Assembly: GCA_040385825.1 (NCBI GenBank)
Contig: JAZKGQ010000008.1
Location: 62,001-126,000 of the forward strand
Length of the DNA stretch: 64,000 bases
Direction of reading: 5' to 3'
Source: JANNNF01 sp040385825
GTDB lineage: Bacteria; Pseudomonadota; Alphaproteobacteria; Rhodobacterales; Rhodobacteraceae
The notes beneath the pieces were generated by a model. The model saw only the letters and a program-made list of their open reading frames with translations, searched no databases and had not been told where the DNA came from. Positions 58,163 to 64,000 of the stretch are shown here, one piece after another. The position numbers and the translations under genes were made by a program. How positions within the stretch are numbered: the first letter of the stretch is position 1; each line of letters begins with the position of its first letter.

Positions 58163-59277
58163 GTCGCGGCCTCCCCGGCGCGGATGGCATTGGCTTCACG
58201 GGCAATCTGGGCTTCTTCCTGTGCGGCGACTGTCCAGATAGCGACACGCGACTGGCTGTCATGCAACAGATGCGCGTTCTGCCGGTTCGCAACCGGGTCA
58301 TGGCTGACCCCCAGATAGCCCAGCCCGTCAAGGATCGCCGCGCGTATGATGGAATCGTTTTCGCCAATACCCCCTGTAAAGGCCACGGCATCAAGCCCCC
58401 CCATGGCGGCAATCATGCTGCCCGCATGGCGGATGGCCCAATAGCAGAAATGCTGCACCGCAAAGCGCGCCTCGGCGGTATCGGCGGCATGCAGTTGGCG
58501 CATGTCGCTGTGGCCGCCAAGGGCCAGCAAGCCGCTGTGATGGTTCAGGAGTTTTGCAGCCCCCTCGATGCCATGCAGATCGGCCAGCCGCAGCACGGCA
58601 TTGCCGTCGATGCTGCCGGACCGGGTGCCCATCGTCAGCCCGTCCAGCGGGGAATAGCCCATGGTGGTGGCGACGGACCGGCCATCGCGGATGGCGCAAA
58701 GCGAGGCCCCGTTGCCCAGATGCAGGGCCAGAAGCCGGGCTGGCAGGGCTGCGGGCAAATGGGACAGCAACGCCGCATAGGAAATGCCGTGAAAGCCATA
58801 GCGGCGCAGGCCCTCGGTCTGCGGAATGGCATAGCGGGTGGCGACATCCGGGTTGGTGGCGTGAAAGGCGGTGTCAAAACTGGCGTATTGCGGCAGTTCC
58901 GGCGCGAGGGCGGCAAGGGAGTGGATGCCGGTCAGGTTGGCCGGGTTGTGCAGCGGGGCAAGGGGGATGCACGCCTGAATGGCGGCAAGCGTTTCGGGCG
59001 TGATGCGGCAGGCAGCAGTCAGCCCTGCCCCGCCATGCACCACACGGTGGGCCGCAGCAGTCATCGCGGTCAGCGGATAGCCCTGCGCCGCCATCATCGG
59101 CAGCACTTGCGCAAAGGCAGCGGCATGGTCGGGGACCGGGCCAGTTGCGCGCAGGCCTTCCACCTCGACCCGCGCCGCCCCGCCAATCTCTGTCACCCGT
59201 GCCGACAGCCGCTGCACCCCGCCGTCAAACACCGCCAGCTTCAGCGAGGACGACCCGCAGTTGACGACCAGCAGCAT
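58159..59277 (-). CDS. ackA: Acetate kinase
   Basis: This 372-aa acetokinase has VNCGSSSLKL at the N-terminus, YGFHGISYAALLSHL, HLGNGASLCAI, GTRSGSIDG and FTGGIGENDS. It converts acetyl phosphate and ADP to acetate and ATP. Xsc, two genes upstream, produces acetyl phosphate, so this placement allows substrate-level phosphorylation; no pta is present in the window. The ATG at 59277 overlaps the exporter stop (TGATG); the longer frame upstream is a shadow. Confidence 0.93.
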   Translation of the reverse strand: MLLVVNCGSSSLKLAVFDGGVQRLSARVTEIGGAARVEVEGLRATGPVPDHAAAFAQVLPMMAAQGYPLTAMTAAAHRVVHGGAGLTAACRITPETLAAIQACIPLAPLHNPANLTGIHSLAALAPELPQYASFDTAFHATNPDVATRYAIPQTEGLRRYGFHGISYAALLSHLPAALPARLLALHLGNGASLCAIRDGRSVATTMGYSPLDGLTMGTRSGSIDGNAVLRLADLHGIEGAAKLLNHHSGLLALGGHSDMRQLHAADTAEARFAVQHFCYWAIRHAGSMIAAMGGLDAVAFTGGIGENDSIIRAAILDGLGYLGVSHDPVANRQNAHLLHDSQSRVAIWTVAAQEEAQIAREANAIRAGEAAT

Positions 59278-60023
59278 CAGACCACCGCCTTCAGCAACCC
59301 GAACCCGGCCAGAACCGCCAGCAAGCCAATGGCAAACACCCTGAAATCCTGCGGATCGGTGCGCAGGAAATGCCGCCCCCCCGCCCAGATGCCAAGCCCC
59401 ATGATCGGCAAGGCCAGCAGAACCGCCTTGCCCGTGTCCCATGTGACCAGCCCGTGCCACCACATCACCGGGGCGGTGAAGATGTCCAGAATGGCGAAAT
59501 AGGCGATCAGCGTGGCGCGGAATACTGCCGCAGACATGCCTTGGGCGGTGAAATAGGTGGCCACCGGCAGCCCGGCCATGCCCACGGCATTGGCAAGGCC
59601 CGCAAAGCCGCCGACGGACGTATGGGCCACAAAGCCCTGATCGCGCTGCAATTTCCCCCCCATGGCCAGGACGGCGCACATCAGCAGCACATAGCCCGCG
59701 ATCAGCGCCCGAGCCGTATCGACCGGAACCTGCGTGATCGCCCAAAGGCCAAGGGGCACCCCGACGATGCCCCCCAGCATCAGCGCGCCGACGCGGCCCC
59801 AGTCCACATCGCGCCCGACGCCGCGCCATTGCTGGAACGTCATCAGAAACTCGCAGAACATCACCACGGCGACGAAATACAAAGGATTGGTGACCAGCGA
59901 CGCGGCCGTCACCACCAGCGCCGAAAACCCGAACCCCGAATAGCCGCGCACGAAGGCCGCAACCAGCACGGCCAGCGCCATGAAGGCAGCCGCCCCCACC
60001 CCCATGTCAAAGGGCAGCGTCAT
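59277..60023 (-). CDS. TSUP-family sulfite/sulfonate exporter (TauZ/TauE-like)
   Basis: This 248-aa membrane protein of the TauE/SafE (TSUP) family has two related halves and about eight helices: FMALAVLVAAFVRGYSGFGFSALVV in the first half and GGFAGLANAVGMAGLPVATYF in the second. In taurine clusters such proteins are proposed to export sulfite made by Xsc. It sits between xsc and ackA with overlaps on both sides. The start at 60023 is fixed by the ATGA overlap with xsc. Confidence 0.84.
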   Translation of the reverse strand: MTLPFDMGVGAAAFMALAVLVAAFVRGYSGFGFSALVVTAASLVTNPLYFVAVVMFCEFLMTFQQWRGVGRDVDWGRVGALMLGGIVGVPLGLWAITQVPVDTARALIAGYVLLMCAVLAMGGKLQRDQGFVAHTSVGGFAGLANAVGMAGLPVATYFTAQGMSAAVFRATLIAYFAILDIFTAPVMWWHGLVTWDTGKAVLLALPIMGLGIWAGGRHFLRTDPQDFRVFAIGLLAVLAGFGLLKAVV

Positions 60024-61792
60024 ACGACCTGCGGCCGCATGTCGGCGGCAGAAATGCCTGCCACTTCGACCGGTTTCTTCATGGCATCGCGGCGGAACGG
60101 CTCGCCCAACTCCTGATTGATCAGCGCCTCGATCAGGGTCGTCTTGCCATTCATCTGGTCGGCAATGGCCCTGGTCAGGGCATCGCGCAATTCGTCCATC
60201 GTGCGGGCCTGCACGCCTTGCAACCCGCAAGCCGTTGCAATGCCTGCATAAGACACACCGCTGTCCAGTTCGGTGCCGATGAAATTGTCGGCATACCACA
60301 GGGTCGAGTTGCGCTTTTCGGCCCCCCATTGGTAGTTGCGGAACACGACCATGGTGATCGCGGGCCATTCGGGGCGGCCGATCGCGGTCAGTTCGGTGAC
60401 CGCAATCCCGAAGGCCCCGTCGCCCGCAAACCCCACCACCGGCACATCCGGGCAGGCGATCTTGGCCCCGACAATCGACGGCAGGCCGTAACCGCAGGGG
60501 CCAAACAACCCCGGTGCCAGATACTTCCGCCCCGCCTCGAACGTGGGGTACGCGTTGCCGATGGCGCAGTTGTTGCCGATGTCGCTGGAAATGATCGCCT
60601 CGCGCGGCAGGGCCGATTCGATGGCGCGCCATGCCATCCGGGGCGACATCCAGTCGGGCTTGTCGGCCCGTGCGCGGGCATTCCATGTGGTGCCGGGATC
60701 GTCGTCCTCATGATCCATGCTCGACAAGGCCTGCGCCCAAGCCGATTTGGTCTGTGCGATGATGGCTTTGCGTTCGCTGCGCGCATGGTCACCTGCGGTA
60801 GAGGCCAAGCGCGCCAAAACCGCCTCGGCGACCTTCTTGGAGTCGCCGACAATGCCAACAGTAACCTTCTTGGTCAGCCCGATCCGATCCGGGTTGATGT
60901 CGACTTGAATGATCTTGGCCGCTTTGGGCCAATAGTCCAGCGCGTATCCCGGCAAGGTTGAAAACGGGTTCAGTCGGGTACCCAGACAGAATACCACATC
61001 GGCCTGCGAAATCAACTCCATTGCGGCCTTGCTGCCGTTGTAGCCCAAAGGCCCGGCAAACAGCGGGTGCGAACCGGGGAAGGCGTCGTTGTGCTGATAG
61101 CCCACGCAGACCGGTGCATCCAGCCGTTCAGCCAGCGCCATGGAGGCAGGAATGGCCCCGCCGATCACCACCCCGGCCCCGTTCAGAATGACCGGAAACT
61201 TCGCCGACGACAGCAGGGCAGCGGCGGCGGCGATGGCATCTTCACCGCCTGCGGGGCGTTCAAATTCGACGATCGCGGGCAGGTCGATGTCAATGACCTG
61301 CGTCCAGTAATCGCGCGGCATGTTGATCTGGGCGGGGGCGGAATGGCGTTTGGCCTGAAGGATCACCCGGTTCAGCACCTCGGCCACGCGGGCTGGGTCG
61401 CGGACTTCCTCTTGGTACGCCACCATGTCGGCGAACAGGGCCATCTGTTCCACCTCTTGAAAACCGCCCATGCCGATGGTCTTGTTGGCGGCTTGTGGTG
61501 TCACCAGCAGCAGCGGCGTGTGGTTCCAGTAGGCGGTCTTCACCGGCGTCACGAAATTGGTGATCCCCGGCCCGTTCTGGGCGATCATCATGCTCATCCG
61601 GCCAGACGCGCGGGTATAGCCATCGGCCATCATGCCGCCCGAGCCTTCATGCGCGCAGTCCCAGAAGGTGATGCCCGCGCGCGGGAACAGGTCCGATATG
61701 GGCATGAACGCCGACCCGATGATGCCGAACGCATCGGAAATGCCGTGCATTTGCAGCACTTTGACGAAGGCTTCTTCGGTGGTCATCTTCAT
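60020..61792 (-). CDS. xsc: Sulfoacetaldehyde acetyltransferase
   Basis: This 590-aa ThDP enzyme converts sulfoacetaldehyde and phosphate to acetyl phosphate and sulfite. The Xsc-type N-terminus reads MTTEEAFVKVLQMHGI, with FWDCAHEGSGGMMADGYTRA carrying the ThDP-activating Glu. The ThDP/Mg motif is GDGAFGIAVTEL with downstream NYQWGAEK. The ATG at 61792 follows GAAAGGA. Two sequences matching the recalled TauR box lie 55-87 nt upstream. Overlap with the exporter gene begins a tightly coupled series down to soeC. Confidence 0.94.
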   Translation of the reverse strand: MKMTTEEAFVKVLQMHGISDAFGIIGSAFMPISDLFPRAGITFWDCAHEGSGGMMADGYTRASGRMSMMIAQNGPGITNFVTPVKTAYWNHTPLLLVTPQAANKTIGMGGFQEVEQMALFADMVAYQEEVRDPARVAEVLNRVILQAKRHSAPAQINMPRDYWTQVIDIDLPAIVEFERPAGGEDAIAAAAALLSSAKFPVILNGAGVVIGGAIPASMALAERLDAPVCVGYQHNDAFPGSHPLFAGPLGYNGSKAAMELISQADVVFCLGTRLNPFSTLPGYALDYWPKAAKIIQVDINPDRIGLTKKVTVGIVGDSKKVAEAVLARLASTAGDHARSERKAIIAQTKSAWAQALSSMDHEDDDPGTTWNARARADKPDWMSPRMAWRAIESALPREAIISSDIGNNCAIGNAYPTFEAGRKYLAPGLFGPCGYGLPSIVGAKIACPDVPVVGFAGDGAFGIAVTELTAIGRPEWPAITMVVFRNYQWGAEKRNSTLWYADNFIGTELDSGVSYAGIATACGLQGVQARTMDELRDALTRAIADQMNGKTTLIEALINQELGEPFRRDAMKKPVEVAGISAADMRPQVV

Positions 61793-61846
61793 GGTGCCAG
61801 ATCCTTTCGGGGTTGTCCCTTTGCTATCCTGAGGCGGGGGCACGGC

Positions 61847-61879
61847 TTAGGGCCAGTCAGGCGGCCCCCTTAGGTCCAG
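61847..61879 (-). promoter_or_regulatory. Candidate TauR boxes upstream of xsc
   Basis: On the minus strand CTGGACCTAA (61879-61870) and CTGGCCCTAA (61856-61847) form a direct repeat with 23-bp spacing across the tauR stop codon. The Rhodobacter capsulatus TauR box, as I recall it, is CTGGACYTAA; the first copy matches fully and the second differs at one base. They suit TauR activation of xsc and its downstream genes. Confidence 0.6.
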
Positions 61880-63326
61880 TTTCAATCGCCCGTGCAATCC
61901 GCGCGATGCCTTCGGGTATGCGGGCGGGCGCGATGGAGGAAAACGCAAGCCGGTAGAACTGTGACTGCGGGCGCACGGGGTCAAAGAACGCCCGGCCCGG
62001 TTCGATCAGCACGCCGTCGGCGCGCAAGGCGCTTGCCAGCGGTTCGGTATCCACCCCCTCCGGTGCGCGCATCCAGATGGATGACCCACCAAAGCCGCCC
62101 TGCCCCGCGATGGTCAACCCATGGTCGCGGATCGCCTCATCCATCGCCAGACGGCGGCGGCGAAAGGCGGTGCGCATCTTGTTGATCATCGCATCGTAAT
62201 GCCCGTCGCCCAGGAAATAGGCCACCGTGCGCTGGATATGCCCCGGCGGATGGCGCAGGACCAAGGCGCGCAAGGCCCGCGCCTCGGCAATAAACGAAGG
62301 CGCGGCCACCAGATAGCCCAACCGCAGACCGGGGAAGATGGATTTGGAAAACGACCCGGCATAGACCACCCGCCCCTCGCGGTCCAAAGATTTCAGCGCG
62401 GGCGAGACGGGCTTCAGAAACGACATCTCGAATTCGTAATCATCCTCGACAATGACAAAATCATCGCGGGATGCGGCCTCCAGCAGCGCGGTGCGGCGGG
62501 CCAGCGGCATGGTCGCATTGGTCGGGCATTGGTGCGAGGCGGTGGTGAACACGACATCGGTGGCGGGCAGGTCGGGCGGCAGGCCGCCCTCGTCCACATC
62601 CACCGCCCGGACCTCGGCCCCCGACTGGTCCAGAATGGCGCGCAGGCCGGGGTAGCCGGGGTTTTCCACCACAGCGCGCCGTCCCGCACCAAGCAACACC
62701 TGCGCCGCGATCCACAGCGCATTCTGCGCGCCAAGGGTCAGCAGCACCTCATCCGCGCGCGCGGCAATGCCCCGGCGCGGCAGGATGGTGCGCAGGATAT
62801 GGTCGATCAGCAGCGGATCGTCGCGTTCGTAGTAGTCGCTGGTCAGCGCGGTGAAATCCCGCCGCCCCAGGGCGCGCAAGGCGCAATGCCGCCAGTTCTG
62901 ATGATCAAACAGGCTGGGGTCGGCTTGGCCATAGATGAACGGGTAAGGATAGCTTTCCCAATCTTCGGGCTTTTTCAACCTTGCAGCCCTGGTGAACCGC
63001 GCCCCCGACAGGGCCGCGAAATCTACCGTCTCGGCGCGCGGGCCAGCATTGGGAAACTCGGGCGCTCGGGGGGCGGTGTCGGACACATAGTATCCCGACC
63101 GCCCGCGCGAAGTCAGGTAATCCGACGACACCAGATCGCCGTAAGCCAGCGTCACCGTGATCCGGCTGATCCCCAGATGCAGCGCAAGGCCCCGCGATGA
63201 CGGCATCTTGGCACCGGGGCGAAAACGGCCCGACAGGATGCCGTCGCTGACCATGCCGCGGATCTGCTGCTGCAAGGTGCCGGGGGCCACAGGCGGCAAG
63301 AAAAAGGCTTCGGCAGGGATCGGCAT
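61857..63326 (-). CDS. tauR: MocR-type taurine-responsive regulator TauR
   Basis: This 489-aa regulator has an N-terminal GntR winged helix (LQQQIRGMVSDGILSGRFRPGAKMPSSR in parts: LQQQIRGMVSDGIL, FRPGAKMPSSRGLA; then HLGISRITVTLAYGDL). It is fused to a fold-type I aminotransferase domain with the PLP lysine in AGSFSKSIFPGLRLGY. It sits between tpa and xsc on the same strand, the order known from R. capsulatus, where TauR activates taurine genes. The ATG at 63326 is followed upstream by a CTGGCCTTAT direct repeat that may mediate autoregulation. Confidence 0.88.
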   Translation of the reverse strand: MPIPAEAFFLPPVAPGTLQQQIRGMVSDGILSGRFRPGAKMPSSRGLALHLGISRITVTLAYGDLVSSDYLTSRGRSGYYVSDTAPRAPEFPNAGPRAETVDFAALSGARFTRAARLKKPEDWESYPYPFIYGQADPSLFDHQNWRHCALRALGRRDFTALTSDYYERDDPLLIDHILRTILPRRGIAARADEVLLTLGAQNALWIAAQVLLGAGRRAVVENPGYPGLRAILDQSGAEVRAVDVDEGGLPPDLPATDVVFTTASHQCPTNATMPLARRTALLEAASRDDFVIVEDDYEFEMSFLKPVSPALKSLDREGRVVYAGSFSKSIFPGLRLGYLVAAPSFIAEARALRALVLRHPPGHIQRTVAYFLGDGHYDAMINKMRTAFRRRRLAMDEAIRDHGLTIAGQGGFGGSSIWMRAPEGVDTEPLASALRADGVLIEPGRAFFDPVRPQSQFYRLAFSSIAPARIPEGIARIARAIETGPKGAA

Positions 63327-63327
63327 G

Positions 63328-63359
63328 CTGGCCTTATGGCAAAGGTGAACTGGCCTTAT
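63328..63359. promoter_or_regulatory. Direct repeat at the tauR start, candidate TauR site
   Basis: CTGGCCTTAT occurs at 63328-63337 and 63350-63359, a 22-bp period, directly upstream of the tauR start codon. It differs from the recalled TauR box CTGGACYTAA at two bases and points in the opposite direction to the boxes before xsc. MocR proteins usually bind direct repeats. Confidence 0.45.
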
Positions 63360-63474
63360 TCAGCGCCCGAAAGCCCCGGCTGTCAATCGTCTGCGCCAGA
63401 CCTGCCGCTGCAGGAAAGCCCTGCATCCCAGAGGCAAGGCACCAGCCCGAACCGTTTGCGGCACGCAAAGGGTG

Positions 63475-63515
63475 AGACAAAAGAAAGGCCCCCTGCCCGG
63501 TCACGGGCAGGGGGC
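63475..63515 (-). terminator. Rho-independent terminator after tpa
   Basis: GCCCCCTGCCCG and CGGGCAGGGGGC (63488-63499, 63504-63515) form a 12-bp stem with a 4-nt loop. On the minus strand it is followed by CTTTCTTTTG. It lies about 40 nt after the tpa stop and suggests that tpa forms its own transcript, apart from tauR. Confidence 0.8.
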
Positions 63516-63553
63516 GCATTCTGATAACCGCAGGTTGGTCGATAACCGCCCCG

Positions 63554-64000
63554 TCAGCCGAACACGCGGGTCAAAGCCCCGTCAATCGCATCGGTGATCT
63601 GGTCAATGTCATCCGCCGTGGCGATCAGCGCGGGCGACAGGCAGAGCGTGTTGTTCATGCCGGGGATCGAACGGTTTGTGACACCGATGATCACGCCTTG
63701 CGCCATGCAATCGGCCACCACGGCCTGACATTTGGCCTCGGGTGCCACCTCTTTGGTCGCGCGGTCCGTCACCAGTTCGGCTCCGCAGAACAGCCCCTTG
63801 CCGCGCACGTCGCCGATCACCGCGTGCTTGTCCATCAGCGCATGCAGGTTGCCCATCAGCCGCTCGCCCATGGCCAGCGTGTTGGCCAAAAGCCCCTCAT
63901 CTTCGATGATGCGCATGTTTTCCAACGCCGCCGCTGGCCCTGCGGTGCAGCCACCGAAGGTGCTGATGTCGCGGAAATAGCTCATCGGGTCGGTCGGGTC
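63554..64000 (-). CDS. tpa: Taurine-pyruvate aminotransferase, C-terminal part (cut by window edge)
   Basis: The last 148 codons of a class III PLP aminotransferase are present; the start lies beyond the right edge. Visible are STFGGCTAGPAAALENMRII, the IGDVRGKGLFCGAEL strand and the LCLSPALIATADDIDQI end, all typical of omega-aminotransferases. Adjacency to tauR and xsc makes taurine the likely amino donor and pyruvate the acceptor, giving sulfoacetaldehyde for Xsc. The catalytic lysine is outside the window. Confidence 0.82.
   Translation of the reverse strand, partial: DPTDPMSYFRDISTFGGCTAGPAAALENMRIIEDEGLLANTLAMGERLMGNLHALMDKHAVIGDVRGKGLFCGAELVTDRATKEVAPEAKCQAVVADCMAQGVIIGVTNRSIPGMNNTLCLSPALIATADDIDQITDAIDGALTRVFG

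Noticed and set aside
55223..58318. A 1,031-codon open frame on the plus strand opposite soeA
   Set aside because: It is rich in His, Arg, Gly and Pro with no recognisable domain, while the minus strand encodes a full molybdopterin enzyme. It is a high-GC shadow.
61857..63326. tauR lying between tpa and xsc on the same strand, noted as a possible rearrangement
   Set aside because: The order tpa-tauR-xsc is, as I recall, the arrangement described in Rhodobacter capsulatus, so it is not unusual.
63336..63524. A 62-codon plus-strand frame between tauR and tpa
   Set aside because: It runs through the tpa terminator hairpin and the TauR direct repeat, with no ribosome-binding site and no protein-like pattern.
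1..64000. tRNA, rRNA, CRISPR array, insertion sequence, prophage or toxin-antitoxin genes
   Set aside because: None was seen on either strand. Intergenic spaces are short and nearly all frames belong to metabolic or photosynthesis genes.

Overview
The window is high-GC DNA from an aerobic anoxygenic or facultative phototroph of the Rhodobacter/Paracoccaceae group (Alphaproteobacteria). The evidence is a bchFNBHLM-lhaA-puhABC-acsF-puhE-hemA photosynthesis operon controlled by a PpaA/PpsR pair, cytochrome c2, the tpa-tauR-xsc gene order recalled from Rhodobacter capsulatus, and a short repeat typical of Rhodobacterales intergenic regions. Nearly every base is coding, and most operons are joined by 4-nt ATGA or TGATG overlaps. 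I see no tRNA, rRNA, CRISPR array, insertion sequence or prophage. There is one assembly gap (23 N at 24189-24211).

Layout. 1-7918: a sugar-acid type catabolic locus (ABC solute-binding protein, two permeases, FucU-type mutarotase, aldo/keto reductase, UxaA-type dehydratase) with its own FCD-type GntR regulator. An identical 12-bp palindrome lies upstream of the transporter operon and between regulator and dehydratase. 7991-15843 (minus): an eight-gene aromatic-CoA operon centred on a fused monooxygenase/reductase of the 2-aminobenzoyl-CoA (or salicylyl-CoA) type, with CoA ligase, dehydrogenases, crotonase, thioesterase, RidA and MarR. A divergent SDR and kynureninase-like gene (15946-17835) make anthranilate the likely substrate. 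17896-25252 (minus): a probable N-heterocycle uptake and catabolism operon (NMT1/THI5-type ABC importer, CodA-like deaminase, FAD oxidoreductase, two flavodoxin-fold reductases, creatininase-family hydrolase), with a divergent RidA.

25963-44948: ppsR and ppaA (minus), a promoter region with two PpsR-type sites, then bacteriochlorophyll and reaction-centre assembly genes ending with hemA and cycA and a strong terminator. 44996-50778 (minus): urease, ureD-A-x-B-y-C-E-F-G, where x is an unlisted 53-codon membrane peptide and y a 105-aa helical protein. A 105-aa gene is encoded antisense between ureC and ureE. 51134-53756: dadA converging on a phosphomannomutase. 53781-64000 (minus): taurine dissimilation (tpa, tauR, xsc), a TSUP exporter, acetate kinase and a SoeABC-type sulfite dehydrogenase. 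This is a complete route from sulfoacetaldehyde to acetyl phosphate, ATP and oxidised sulfite.

The themes are nitrogen and sulfur scavenging (anthranilate, N-heterocycles, urea, D-amino acids, taurine) beside a phototrophy operon. The most notable points are the in-frame intergenic-type repeat in bchB, the urease micro-ORF and antisense gene, the crotonase lacking both canonical glutamates, the RidA partner in the aromatic-CoA operon, the uncharacterised N-heterocycle operon, and the candidate operators for the GntR, MarR, PpsR and TauR regulators. All family calls are from reading the sequence, without database searches.
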